A stretch of 64,000 nt of DNA, taken from assembly GCF_009856625.1 (NCBI RefSeq), contig NZ_CP047241.1:1922001-1986000 (forward strand), read 5' to 3'. The translations under genes and the position numbers were made by a program. This stretch comes from Aquitalea denitrificans (lineage in GTDB: Bacteria; Pseudomonadota; Gammaproteobacteria; Burkholderiales; Chromobacteriaceae). Under the pieces are notes generated by a model. That model was given only the letters and a program-made list of their open reading frames with translations, was not told the DNA's origin and made no database searches. Shown in pieces: positions 1-8,159 of the stretch; within the stretch, counting starts at the first letter, position 1, and the number at the start of each line of letters is the position of its first letter.

Positions 1-2231
1 TTGCCGCTAGCAGGGTCGGTGTCGTGGTTGTGCGTATGTAGCTGTATGGATTGCTGGCGTAGCAGGTGGGCCAGTGGCTCAAACATCTCGCTGTGTTGAC
101 GCGGAATGCCACTGAGGGCAAGCAACTCCGCATTGCGGCGTACCGCCTGGCCAGCCAGCCAGTGGGCACGGTTGGCGGCAAACTGCTGATGGCTGGCAGC
201 AAAACTGGTGTTGTCCGGGCAGTCTGCCGCATGGCAGTTTTGCTCATCCACCCACAGGCAGCAAATATTGAGCGCCTGGCCCGGCATGCCACGGTGACGT
301 TGAAATTGATGGCGTCCGGCCTGATAGGCATCAAACAGGCACTGCACCAGTGCCGGGGGCAGGGTGGCGGAAGATAGCAGCACCCGGCTGCCCAGCAAGC
401 CCGCCCAGTAAACCAGCCGGGTGAGGGCGGGCAGGTCTTCCACCGAAAAGTCATCCGGTTCGTCCAGCACCAGATCGGAACTCATCAGCCGCAGCATGGG
501 GGCGATTTGTCGCCCGCCACGCGTGGCTTCGGTGGCCGGGGTGAGGTGGTCGATGGTGCACACCAGTACCGGGGCGGCCAGCAGGGCGTTGAATTGCGGA
601 TCGTGACTGAGCTGTTGTAGCAAGGGGTGATTGGGCTGGCCATCAAACAGCACCGGATTTTCTTCGTCCATCAGGGCTTGGGCTGAGGCTGAGCCATTGG
701 CTTCCGCTTCCTGCGCTTGCAGTTGAAACAATTCCCGGCTGGCGCTGCCGCCAACGCGGATAGCCAGTTGCTCTGTGCTCAGTTGCAGCCGCTCGCGAAA
801 GGCCTGGCCGGTTTGCAGGGTGAGGGTGCGCAGGCCAAGGGCAAAGGCGCAGCGCATGCCGGTATCCGGATTAGCCAGTGCATGCATGATGCGGGCATTG
901 CCCAGGGTTTTGCCGCAGCCGGTGGACGCCAGGTTCACGATGAAAGCCCCTTGGCTGGCGGCACGCTGGCGCAGGCTGCTGGCCATGTCATGGGCCTTGT
1001 TCTGCCAGCTAAAGCGTGGGTCGGTGCTGCGCTTTTGCAAAGCCCGGCAGCGACCCAGTGCTGGCAGGGCGCGGGCGACATCAGGCAAGGCCGTAGCGGC
1101 ATGCAAGGCATGGCGGGCAACGCCGGTCAGGTGTTCCGGCAGGGTTTGGTTGAAGCGGCGGCCCGTCCCGGCTGGCAAGGCAGGGTCGCGGCGCAGGGTG
1201 TTGGCAAAGGCAATCTTTTTTTCCTGTGCGCTCTGCCAGCTTTGCTTGACGGTTTGGCTGGAAAAATGGTGGTCGGCCAGCATCAGGCTGAGGCGTGCCA
1301 GATGCAGCGGGTACACCTCGTCCAGCCAGATGGTGCCGCTTGGTCTGGCGGCGAGCTGCCCGGCCAGTTTGGCCACCCGTGCACACCATGTGCTGTCGTT
1401 GCAGGGCAGGCCATGGGGAAACTGCCAATACGGCGTGGCTTCGGTTTTGCTGACCGGGTCGCAAGGCTGATTCCAGTTGTGATCGAGTGCCTGCAGGCCG
1501 GTGCCAAGTTGATTGGCGGTGATGGGCTCAGTATTAGTCAGCGGCAGGCGGTGGTGGCTGAGCACCAGCCAGGCGATGGCGGCGGCCAGCGGTGGCAATG
1601 CCCCCGGCTGAAACGGCTGCTTGTCTGCTGCGCCCGGATCCATGCCATCGCGCAAACTGGCTTGTTGCAAGCAGCTTTCCCAGACGGCGGTGGTCATCTG
1701 TGAGGGATCTTGCAGGCGTGTCAGCCAGCCAGCGTCGTCGTCGCTGCCGACAAAGCCCTGTAGCAGGCGCAAGGATACCCATTCATGCCGGTAGAGGTTG
1801 GCGGGTTGAGGCTTGTCACTGCGCAGCCGCTGCTGGAATGCCTGACAGGCTTTGCCCAGGTCGTGAAACAAGGCGGCCAGGCCGGCCATCAGCCGGATAT
1901 CCTCGCCGCTCAACCAATCATTTTCGTCTTGTGCCCTCAGCACATTACGCTGCGTGGTGTTGGTGGGGGTGGCACCTTGCGCATTGAAGCGACGGGCATC
2001 GCCGACGATCCACAGCAGTTCTGCGTGGTCCCGGCCGCGCAGCCAATGGCAGGCCACGGCAGTATTCTTGCGCGCTGTTTTGCGTAGCAGGCGGTGCAAG
2101 GTTTCCAGCCCGGCCTGGGTGATGGGGGTTTGCCAGCTGCGGTCGCCCTTGCGTTCGGCAAACTGGTCCAGAATACGGCGTGTTTCAGTCAGCGCGCGTT
2201 TGTCGCATTGGGAAATCAGCAGGATATTCAT
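1..2231 (-). CDS. cas3: Type I-F CRISPR nuclease-helicase Cas2-Cas3 fusion (3' end outside window)
   Basis: My reverse-strand translation from 2231 begins MNILLISQCDKRALTETRR, the Cas2-like start typical of I-F Cas2-3 fusions. The HD-nuclease motif LFHDLGKA follows, then SHHRLP, the helicase Walker A STGCGKT (about 920-940) and the DEAD-like box DEPD (about 455-470). The protein degrades DNA recruited by the Csy surveillance complex and, through its Cas2 part, joins Cas1 in spacer acquisition. About 743 codons are present; the family is around 1,100 residues, so the C-terminus and the csy genes lie to the left of the window. The start overlaps the cas1 stop by 4 nt (ATGA), so the two are translationally coupled. 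I saw no in-frame stop in the parts I translated. Confidence 0.93.
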   Translation of the reverse strand, partial: MNILLISQCDKRALTETRRILDQFAERKGDRSWQTPITQAGLETLHRLLRKTARKNTAVACHWLRGRDHAELLWIVGDARRFNAQGATPTNTTQRNVLRAQDENDWLSGEDIRLMAGLAALFHDLGKACQAFQQRLRSDKPQPANLYRHEWVSLRLLQGFVGSDDDAGWLTRLQDPSQMTTAVWESCLQQASLRDGMDPGAADKQPFQPGALPPLAAAIAWLVLSHHRLPLTNTEPITANQLGTGLQALDHNWNQPCDPVSKTEATPYWQFPHGLPCNDSTWCARVAKLAGQLAARPSGTIWLDEVYPLHLARLSLMLADHHFSSQTVKQSWQSAQEKKIAFANTLRRDPALPAGTGRRFNQTLPEHLTGVARHALHAATALPDVARALPALGRCRALQKRSTDPRFSWQNKAHDMASSLRQRAASQGAFIVNLASTGCGKTLGNARIMHALANPDTGMRCAFALGLRTLTLQTGQAFRERLQLSTEQLAIRVGGSASRELFQLQAQEAEANGSASAQALMDEENPVLFDGQPNHPLLQQLSHDPQFNALLAAPVLVCTIDHLTPATEATRGGRQIAPMLRLMSSDLVLDEPDDFSVEDLPALTRLVYWAGLLGSRVLLSSATLPPALVQCLFDAYQAGRHQFQRHRGMPGQALNICCLWVDEQNCHAADCPDNTSFAASHQQFAANRAHWLAGQAVRRNAELLALSGIPRQHSEMFEPLAHLLRQQSIQLHTHNHDTDPASG

Positions 2232-3205
2232 GCGCTGGCCCGGCCTTGTGTTTCGGCAATGGTTTTCAGTTGATCAATCATGAAATCCAGTGCTTCGCTG
2301 CGTAGTAGCTGTTCGATACAGCATTGGCGAAAGCTTTGTTCGTCGTCGCCACGCATGGCGCTGACAAAGGCTTGCGGCAGGATGATGGCGTCCTTGACCA
2401 GGTCGGCTGCATCAAACACCAAGCCACCTCGACGCGTTTTGCCATGCAGGATGGCCAGGCCATGCGGCAAGCCCAGCACCCAGGTGGCGGTGGCGCCCAG
2501 GCCATAGGCGAGGTAATTGCCATGGTCCAGAAAACGGTTGGCCGGGTCGCTGCCGCTGCCACGTTTGGCACGGGTGAATTCGCCGTAGTGGCTGGCTTGG
2601 GCTGCCAGGCGAAACAGCAGTTTGGAAAGGCGGGCTTCTTCGGTGAGCAGGACGGTGTGGTCCACGGCATGGGTGATGGCATGCGCCGAGGCCTGCAGCG
2701 CTTCGCTCAGGCGGGTTTCATCAATGACGAAACCGGCTTCACGTAATTGGCGGTTATCCGACCATTGTGCGCGGATGCGTTCCAGCCTGGCCAGTTGCAA
2801 CTGTTTGGCCGCGGCCAGCCGTTTGGACTCGTCAAACCAGAATCCCACCCAGTATTGCAAGTATTCGGTTGGCCGGTATTCGGATTGGGGAGATTGCCAG
2901 GCGATATCCAGTTCGCGCTCGCCCGCAGTAAACAGCGGCGTGCCGCCACCACCACAAAAGCCAACCATCACGCCTGCCTTGGTCAGTTCGCGCATGGCGG
3001 CCTGGGTGATGGAAGTGCCGGTGCCCAGCAGCAGGGTAGTGGTGTTGGCGATGGGGATGTTCCAGTAAAGCGACTGCTTGCCCTGATCCGTTACGTACTC
3101 CACCCGGCCACCGTTGACCAGCACGCGGCAGTGTTCCAGGTAATAGAGATGTGCCCGCTTGGAGTGCAGAATGGTTTTAAGGTCGGAGGGTGAAATGTCA
3201 TCCAT
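2228..3205 (-). CDS. cas1: CRISPR-associated endonuclease Cas1, subtype I-F
   Basis: This 325-residue protein begins MDDISPSDLKTILHSKRAHL and carries NGGRVEYVTDQGKQSLYWNIP and GFCGGGGTPLF, which mark the I-F form of Cas1, the integrase that inserts spacers into the array. The open frame extends upstream to 3262, but the start at 3205 matches the usual family N-terminus and has a GAGG-type ribosome site in front. It is the first gene of the visible cas operon and overlaps cas2-3 by 4 nt. No frameshift or missing segment is visible. Confidence 0.94.
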   Translation of the reverse strand: MDDISPSDLKTILHSKRAHLYYLEHCRVLVNGGRVEYVTDQGKQSLYWNIPIANTTTLLLGTGTSITQAAMRELTKAGVMVGFCGGGGTPLFTAGERELDIAWQSPQSEYRPTEYLQYWVGFWFDESKRLAAAKQLQLARLERIRAQWSDNRQLREAGFVIDETRLSEALQASAHAITHAVDHTVLLTEEARLSKLLFRLAAQASHYGEFTRAKRGSGSDPANRFLDHGNYLAYGLGATATWVLGLPHGLAILHGKTRRGGLVFDAADLVKDAIILPQAFVSAMRGDDEQSFRQCCIEQLLRSEALDFMIDQLKTIAETQGRASA

Positions 3206-3256
3206 GACGACGCCTCGCTTCACAGAAAAGGACAATGGGCAGCAGATTACGCCATT

Positions 3257-3277
3257 TAACATGCAAAGGTCATGTTA
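3257..3277. promoter_or_regulatory. Inverted repeat upstream of cas1, candidate operator
   Basis: TAACATG and CATGTTA form perfect 7-bp arms around a 7-nt spacer, 52 bases upstream of the cas1 start. The position suits a regulator of the cas operon, but no regulator gene is adjacent and no function can be shown from sequence. Confidence 0.35.
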
Positions 3278-3325
3278 TGAGTGTATGGCTACCGGGCTTG
3301 CCGCAAGACCTGAGAGAGATGAAAT

Positions 3326-3349
3326 GGATCTTTGGCCAGGCAAAGATCC
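3326..3349. repeat. Palindrome with a CC-A-GGCAAAG core, terminator-like
   Basis: GGATCTTTG and CAAAGATCC pair around GCCAGG, followed by CCTTTCCC. The element is nearly identical to the palindrome at 19082-19110 and shares the core of the one at 6802-6828. No supported gene ends just before it here, so it may be a relic or belong to a lost transcript. Confidence 0.45.
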
Positions 3350-3787
3350 CTTTCCCGTCCGCCGCGTGGAAGCAGCTCAATCCTGGATTCGATAAGCTGC
3401 GGGGGCTTGAGGATGTTTGAAACCACCGGCACCACACAAAAATGGAGCCTCTCCAGCTGTGCCCTGCTATTGCGTACAGGGTCTTGTTCGCTTTTGATGT
3501 CTGTCCGCCAAAAAGCTTAGAGAAACATCATACACTCCCCAGGACGGCGATGAGGGTGGAAATTTGACGGATATAATTGAGGTTAAATATCAAAAAGGAA
3601 AAAGTGCGCACGATAGAAGAATATTCATCCGTGCCATTCGATTTAATCAGGACATGCTTTGGGCCTGGTTGTGATTACTCAATACCAATGAAATACAAAT
3701 TCAAATAAAATCAGATTTACAAAAAATACCAATAGCTGTTGATATCTAATTCTAGATGCCACAATGAATATTCATTAGCGGGAGGGA

Positions 3788-3817
3788 ATGGAAATGGAAA
3801 TGGAAATGGAAATGGAA
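3788..3817 (+). repeat. Five tandem ATGGAA hexamers at a translation start
   Basis: ATGGAA occurs five times in a row, encoding (Met-Glu)5 at the N-terminus of the next gene. Every unit supplies an in-frame ATG. The GGAGG ribosome site at 3781-3785 is only 2 nt from the first ATG and 8 nt from the second (3794), so the second is the better start. Confidence 0.8.
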
Positions 3818-4615
3818 AATATTTATATTGCAATGCCAATCGTGCTTGTGAAATTATTTTTCTCGCAGCAGGCGTTGGCAGAAAATCCAACATCGAATAT
3901 TGATAAAGCTGGAAATGAAATAAGAAAAATGAGCTTGATTCAAGTAAAAACTATGAGCCTGGATTTGCCTGGCTCAAATAAAACATCAGTTCAAGGATGT
4001 ACGAATGAAAGAGATTTTTGCTTTGAATTGAACGGCAGTGAGGATCAGGATACGCCAACGCTTAAAATTACCCGAGTGTATGGTCAAGAATCTAATACCA
4101 GCTTTGAATTGAGTAAACTTAAATATGATCGAGATTATTTAGATCTTTCTATTTGGCCAAATTCACTGCAAATGGCCGATGCCATGCAAGGCCTGATGAT
4201 TGGTGTTGAGGAAAACTATAAAACAATGTACTCGGGTGGTGGCGCAACTTCCACCAAATTACACTTGTTTCACCTATACCCAACAAGCAATGGATTAGGT
4301 ATTAGAGAAGCTTTGGTGTTGCCTATGCGTGGCAGCGCCATGATACGGGCCTGTTTTTCAGAGTGGGATTACAAGCAACGTCGCGGTGCCTGCCACGATG
4401 AGTACGAGCTTACTAGCAAAATTCAGTTAGATAAAAAAATAGCTTCCGGTTTTCCAAAGTTAATTTTTCAAACGCATGCCACCAGTTTCCCTCCTAGACA
4501 AGAAGATCCTGAATGTACTTTCCGTATAGTATTTAGTTTTGACAATTTAAAAAAGACTTACAAGCCCAATAAAGCATTGCCAATATGCGAAGAATATATA
4601 CATTTCAATGACTAG
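3794..4615 (+). CDS. Hypothetical secreted protein, AT-rich gene
   Basis: I do not recognise this protein of about 270 residues. After the Met-Glu repeat comes a hydrophobic stretch (IYIAMPIVLVKLFF) ending SQQALAEN, which looks like a Sec signal peptide cleaved after ALA. The mature part has six cysteines (CTNERDFC, then RACFSEW, GACHDE, ECTF and PICEE), compatible with disulfides in the periplasm or outside the cell. Codon use is much more AT-rich than the neighbours, which suggests transfer. The nominal frame starts at 3788, but spacing to GGAGG favours 3794. A terminator follows at 4663. Confidence 0.7.
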   Translation: MEMEMEMENIYIAMPIVLVKLFFSQQALAENPTSNIDKAGNEIRKMSLIQVKTMSLDLPGSNKTSVQGCTNERDFCFELNGSEDQDTPTLKITRVYGQESNTSFELSKLKYDRDYLDLSIWPNSLQMADAMQGLMIGVEENYKTMYSGGGATSTKLHLFHLYPTSNGLGIREALVLPMRGSAMIRACFSEWDYKQRRGACHDEYELTSKIQLDKKIASGFPKLIFQTHATSFPPRQEDPECTFRIVFSFDNLKKTYKPNKALPICEEYIHFND

Positions 4616-4662
4616 GCGATTTTCTGTAAATTACCTCAAAAAATTAATCTACTTTTAACTAA

Positions 4663-4692
4663 AAATGCCCGGAGAATACCGGGCATTTTCTT
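4663..4692 (+). terminator. Rho-independent terminator
   Basis: AAAATGCCCGG pairs with CCGGGCATTTT around AGAATA, followed by CTTTT. It ends the transcript of the secreted-protein gene 48 bases upstream. Confidence 0.85.
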
Positions 4693-4878
4693 TTGCGCGG
4701 CCTGCTTTCTCCTGATTTTCCCGAAATATTCTCCGGCCGCGCACAGGTGCATGCTTGAAGCCTGACAGGCTGCGCGGTGTGATGATGAAAATGACATCGT
4801 GTTAGAATGTCAGCCCGCAGCCAAAAGCTGATGTCAGCATCCAGCTGGTGCACCACCCCCATCTGCATGGAGTCGCAT

Positions 4879-5292
4879 ATGAGTTCCAAATACACAGGGC
4901 AGTGTCTGTGTGGCCAAATCAGTTACGCGGTGGATGTTGATCCGCTGTTTGCCGGTAATTGCCACTGCAAGGATTGCCAGCGCACATCTGGCAGTGCCTA
5001 TGTTCCAGCGATGATTTTCCCGGCAAGCAAGGTGGTGATCCACGGCGAGCCCCGTTTTTTTGTTTCCACATCGGATAGCGGAAATGCGCATAGCCGTGGC
5101 TTTTGCCCCAATTGTGGCTCCCAGCTGTTTGCCAGATTCAGCCATCTTCCCGATGTGCTGGGTATCAAGGCCGGGACCTTGAATGAAACATCCCGATACC
5201 GGCCAATGTTGGATTTCCATGTGGCAAGCGCAGCAGAGTGGGATTTCATGAACCCGGAACTGCCAAAAAAACAAGGTGCCGCAAAAGATTAA
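4879..5292 (+). CDS. GFA-family zinc-binding protein
   Basis: This 137-residue protein has the cysteine pattern of the GFA (glutathione-dependent formaldehyde-activating enzyme-like) domain: C9-x-C11, C28-x-C30-x2-C33 in NCHCKDCQRTSG, and FCPNCGSQLF near residue 78. Family members bind zinc. Most are of unknown substrate, and the original formaldehyde-activation role does not carry over to all. GGAG at 4869-4872 stands 6 nt before ATG 4879, which is preferred over the in-frame ATG at 4807. It appears to be a single-gene unit. Confidence 0.85.
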   Translation: MSSKYTGQCLCGQISYAVDVDPLFAGNCHCKDCQRTSGSAYVPAMIFPASKVVIHGEPRFFVSTSDSGNAHSRGFCPNCGSQLFARFSHLPDVLGIKAGTLNETSRYRPMLDFHVASAAEWDFMNPELPKKQGAAKD

Positions 5293-5553
5293 GCGGTCAC
5301 CTTTGGCCGGAGGGTGGCCTGTGCTGCCATCTATCGGCTGCTTTGTTGACGACAGAGGGCAGGGCAAGCTCCCCGTACGGGTGCTGTAATGCCAAAGACA
5401 ACAGGCCACAGGCCACGCAATTGATGGCCAGCTGCCATCCTTGCTGTCCCTGCACATTCTTTTGATCTGGAGCAAACAGGGCTATCGCGCCTGGGCGCAG
5501 CATTCGATCCACAAATATTAGTAATTAATTATTTATGGATAAGGATGTGTACG

Positions 5554-6798
5554 ATGACTGCTCCAATCCCGCCACTTAATGTGGGCAACACCGGCTTCAT
5601 GCTGCTGTGTGCCAGCCTGGTGATGCTGATGACACCCGGGCTGGCTTTCTTTTACGGTGGCCTGGTAGGCCGCAAGAATGTGCTGACCATCATGGCCCAG
5701 AGCTTCATGTCGCTGGGCTGGACCACGGTGCTGTGGTTTGCCTTCGGGTATTCCATGTGTTTCGGACCAAGCTGGCATGGCATTGTCGGCGACCCCACTT
5801 ACTACGCCTTCATGCATGGCGTTACCCTCAATACCATGTACACCGGCAATGACGCAGGTATTCCGCTGATCGTGCATGTGGCTTACCAGATGATGTTTGC
5901 CATCATCACCCCGGCGCTGATTACCGGTGCGTTTGCCAACCGGGTAACGGTGAAAGCGTATTTCCTGTTTCTCACCGGCTGGCTGGTGCTGGTTTACTTT
6001 CCCTTTGTCCACATGATCTGGAGCCCGGACGGCCTGCTGGCCAAGTGGGGCGTGCTGGATTTTGCCGGTGGCATCGTGGTGCACAATACCGCCGGTTTTG
6101 CCGCGCTGGCTTCGGTGCTGTATGTGGGGCGTCGCTCGGTGGTGGAGAACAAGCCACATAATGTGCCCCTGATCGCACTGGGTACCGGCTTGCTGTGGTT
6201 TGGCTGGTATGGCTTCAATGCCGGGTCCGAACTGCGGGTGGATTACATCACCGCATCGGCCTTTCTCAATACCGACGTTGCCGCATCGTTTGCCGGTACA
6301 GCCTGGTTTTTCCTGGAGTGGTCACATGCTCGTCAACCCAAGTTCATCGGTTTGCTGACGGGTGCGGTAGCCGGCCTCGCCACCATTACGCCGGCGGCCG
6401 GTTATGTGTCGCTGGGTACGGCTGCGGTAATCGGTGTGATTGCCGCCGTGGTGTGTTACTACGCGGTGCAGCTGAAAAACCGTTTGGGCTGGGACGATGC
6501 GCTGGACGTGTGGGGCGTGCACGGTGTGGGCGGCTTGCTGGGGACATTGCTGCTGGGTGTTTTTGCCAGCAAGGCCTGGAACCCGGCTGGTGTTGACGGC
6601 TTGCTGATGGGTAATCCGGATTTCCTGTGGAAGCAGGTGGTTGCCGCGGTGGTTTCCGGTTTGTGGGCCTTTGGCTTTACCTACGGCATGCTGTGGCTGA
6701 TCAACAAGATGACGCCGGTGTTGATTGACGAGCATACGCAGGAGACCGGTCTGGATCAGTCCCTGCATGGTGAAGAAGCCTACAGCGGGTCGCTGTGA
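5554..6798 (+). CDS. amtB: Ammonium transporter, Amt family
   Basis: This 414-residue polytopic inner-membrane protein carries Amt hallmarks: TPGLAFFYGGLVGRKN near the N-terminus, DFAGGIVVHNTAGFAAL in the middle and DVWGVHGVGGLLGTLLLG towards the C-terminus, the last two with the pore histidines. It conducts ammonium/ammonia into the cell. ATG 5554 is preferred over 5545 because AAGG at 5541-5544 abuts the earlier ATG but is 9 nt from the later one. No glnK gene is adjacent, unlike the common glnK-amtB pair. A strong palindromic terminator follows. Confidence 0.95.
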   Translation: MTAPIPPLNVGNTGFMLLCASLVMLMTPGLAFFYGGLVGRKNVLTIMAQSFMSLGWTTVLWFAFGYSMCFGPSWHGIVGDPTYYAFMHGVTLNTMYTGNDAGIPLIVHVAYQMMFAIITPALITGAFANRVTVKAYFLFLTGWLVLVYFPFVHMIWSPDGLLAKWGVLDFAGGIVVHNTAGFAALASVLYVGRRSVVENKPHNVPLIALGTGLLWFGWYGFNAGSELRVDYITASAFLNTDVAASFAGTAWFFLEWSHARQPKFIGLLTGAVAGLATITPAAGYVSLGTAAVIGVIAAVVCYYAVQLKNRLGWDDALDVWGVHGVGGLLGTLLLGVFASKAWNPAGVDGLLMGNPDFLWKQVVAAVVSGLWAFGFTYGMLWLINKMTPVLIDEHTQETGLDQSLHGEEAYSGSL

Positions 6799-6801
6799 AA
6801 A

Positions 6802-6828
6802 CAGGGCCTTTGCCTGGCAAAGGCCCTG
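6802..6828 (+). terminator. Palindromic terminator after amtB
   Basis: CAGGGCCTTTGCC and GGCAAAGGCCCTG form 13-bp arms around a single T. The TTTGCCTGGCAAA core is shared with the palindrome at 19082-19110. There is no long T-run, so it may act in both directions or as an mRNA-stabilising hairpin. Confidence 0.65.
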
Positions 6829-6880
6829 CGCGTGTTGACCGGTGGCGGCAGCAGTCTTGTTGCCTGCCGCCCCGTTTGGC

Positions 6881-6917
6881 TGCTTATTTTTCCAACGCCA
6901 CTTCCACGCAGCGCGCT
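6881..6917 (-). repeat. Displaced 3' end of ybaK; left direct repeat of the catabolic island
   Basis: These 37 bases match 19170-19206, the 3' end of intact ybaK, at 34 positions in the same orientation. Read on the minus strand, both encode ARCVEVALEK and a TAA stop, and the three differences are all synonymous (GCG/GCA, TTG/CTG, GAA/GAG). The rest of ybaK is absent here, so this is a remnant. The two copies bracket the gene set at 6990-18991, as expected when an element enters the 3' end of a gene and displaces the original end. Confidence 0.7.
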
Positions 6918-6989
6918 GCGAGCGGGTTTTGGCGTGCAAAGCCCTTCTCAATGATTGCTGGTGCACCGGATTCGTCCGTGCGTTGAGAC

Positions 6990-7391
6990 CTAAGCCTGGG
7001 TGGCGGGTGTGTGGCTGCTGCCTGTTTCGGCAAATACTTCCCGCGCAATCCGCATGGCATCCACGGCGGCAGGCACGCCGCAGTAGATGGCAATCTGCAG
7101 GATCGCCTCCACGACTTCTTCCTTGCTGCAACCATTGTTGAGTGCCCCACGCACATGCAGTTTCAGTTCGTGGGGGCGGTTCAGTGCGGCAATCATGCCC
7201 AGGTTGATCAGGCTGCGTGTCTTGCGCGGTAATCCTTCCCTTGCCCACACCGTGCCCCAGCAGTATTCCGTCACCAGTTGCTGTAGTGGCATGCTTAGTT
7301 CATCGGCATTGCTCAGTGCCTGATTGACGTAGTCCTCACCCAGTACGGCCTTGCGGATGCGCAGGCCCTTTTCAAAAGCTTCCTTGCTCAT
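6990..7391 (-). CDS. Carboxymuconolactone decarboxylase family protein
   Basis: This 133-residue protein has the CMD/AhpD-type fold signature: EYCWGTVWAREGLPRKTRSL, LNLGMI-like and KLHVRGALNNGCSKEEVVEAI, then IYCGVPAAVDAMRIA. The nearest named relatives are PcaC-like decarboxylases, but the family also includes peroxide reductases and unknown ring-processing enzymes. GGAG before ATG 7391 fixes the start; the frame runs on to 7544 without support. It is divergent from the operon starting at 7572 and shares its promoter region, so it probably belongs to the same pathway. Confidence 0.85.
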   Translation of the reverse strand: MSKEAFEKGLRIRKAVLGEDYVNQALSNADELSMPLQQLVTEYCWGTVWAREGLPRKTRSLINLGMIAALNRPHELKLHVRGALNNGCSKEEVVEAILQIAIYCGVPAAVDAMRIAREVFAETGSSHTPATQA

Positions 7392-7465
7392 TTGTTGCTC
7401 CTTTTGTGGTTGATGATGGTGAAAGGCACTGCGCTGATGTCCTTGTGTCATTTCTGCCCGTCTGA

Positions 7466-7516
7466 TGGTATACCAACATACAAAAGTCTTGCGACCAAAT
7501 TTTCTTTGGTATACCG
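7466..7516. promoter_or_regulatory. Two TGGTATACC palindromes in the island's divergent promoter
   Basis: TGGTATACCA at 7466-7475 is a perfect 10-bp palindrome; TGGTATACCG at 7507-7516 repeats it with one mismatch, 41 bases on. A further half-site, TACCAACAT, starts at 7520. TGGT-N2-ACCA is the style of operator used by FadR-subfamily GntR regulators. The pair lies between the start codons at 7391 and 7572, so a regulator bound there could control both directions. The likely protein is the GntR regulator at 18284. Confidence 0.6.
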
Positions 7517-7571
7517 TAATACCAACATATTGACTGATGGCCATCGCAGCCAGACCAAAGGAGACAGAAAG

Positions 7572-8159
7572 ATGGATGCCGGTATTCGCAAGGTGGTGAC
7601 TTATGTTGAGGAAACGCGGGTTGAAGGAGGGAAGGCCGCCGCCCAGCCCTTGAAGATGTTTGCGGCAGCGGTAGTCCTGAAAAACCCTTGGTATGGGCGT
7701 GGTTTTGTCGAGGATTTAAAGCCGGAGATTCATGCCATTGCACCGGTGCTGGGAGAATTGCTGACTGCCGAAATCCTGCGCATGGCCGGTTCCGGTGCCG
7801 TGATCGAGGGTTATGGCAAGGCCGCGGTGGTGGGGACTGGTGGCGAAATCGAACATGCATCGGCGCTGATCCACACCCTGCGCTTTGGCAATTTCTATCG
7901 CAAGGCAGTGGGGGCCAAAAGCTATCTGAGCTTTACCAATGTGCGTGGCGGGCCCAATTGCGCCATCTCCATCCCGATGATGCACAAGGATGATGAGGGC
8001 ATGCGCTCGCACTATCTGACCATCCAGTTTGCCATCAACGATGCGCCAGCTGCCGATGAGATTGTGGTGGCGCTGGGCGCATCCATCGGTGGACGTCCGC
8101 ATCATCGCATCGGCGATCGTTATCTGGACCTCAAGGAGCTTGGCAGCAATGAAGCCTGA
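7572..8159 (+). CDS. DUF1185 (amino acid synthesis) family protein
   Basis: This 195-residue protein matches the DUF1185 family, named amino acid synthesis protein in databases without firm biochemistry. Recognisable segments are VVTYVEETRVEGGKAAAQPL, GRGFVEDL, LRMAGSGAVIEGYGKAAVVG, GEIEHASALIH and HHRIGDRY. AAAGGAGACAGAAAG precedes ATG 7572. It opens the main operon of the island and overlaps the following hydrolase gene by 11 nt. Its place next to a flavin monooxygenase suggests a step on an amide or ring-opened product, which is inference. Confidence 0.8.
   Translation: MDAGIRKVVTYVEETRVEGGKAAAQPLKMFAAAVVLKNPWYGRGFVEDLKPEIHAIAPVLGELLTAEILRMAGSGAVIEGYGKAAVVGTGGEIEHASALIHTLRFGNFYRKAVGAKSYLSFTNVRGGPNCAISIPMMHKDDEGMRSHYLTIQFAINDAPAADEIVVALGASIGGRPHHRIGDRYLDLKELGSNEA

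Larger units (their letters stand above)
3206..3793. other. AT-rich intergenic region upstream of cas1; no CRISPR array
   Basis: This stretch of about 590 bases separates leftward cas1 from the rightward gene at 3794. It holds an inverted repeat (3257-3277) and a strong palindrome (3326-3349). The second half is clearly more AT-rich than the surroundings. I looked for 28-bp direct repeats of the I-F type and found none, so the array must lie elsewhere. A 47-codon frame at 3277-3420 has no supporting evidence. Confidence 0.6.

Noticed and set aside
717..1703. Long plus-strand frames opposite cas2-3
   Set aside because: The minus strand carries a recognisable Cas2-3 with HD, Walker A and DEPD motifs; the plus frames are GC-rich shadows without motifs or ribosome sites.
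3277..3420. 47-codon frame starting in the inverted repeat
   Set aside because: No ribosome site, no recognisable motif, and it runs through a palindrome; nothing supports it as a gene.
3206..3793. CRISPR array next to cas1
   Set aside because: No direct repeats of about 28 bp with regular spacers are present in this region or elsewhere that I could see.
5400..5553. Sigma-54 promoter in front of amtB
   Set aside because: TGGCC and TTGCT elements occur near 5425-5445, but the spacing does not fit the -24/-12 consensus.
6884..7156. Minus-strand frame ending in ARCVEVALEK as a complete gene
   Set aside because: Only the last ten residues match ybaK; the rest overlaps the CMD gene in another frame and looks non-coding. 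It is treated as a displaced 3' end.
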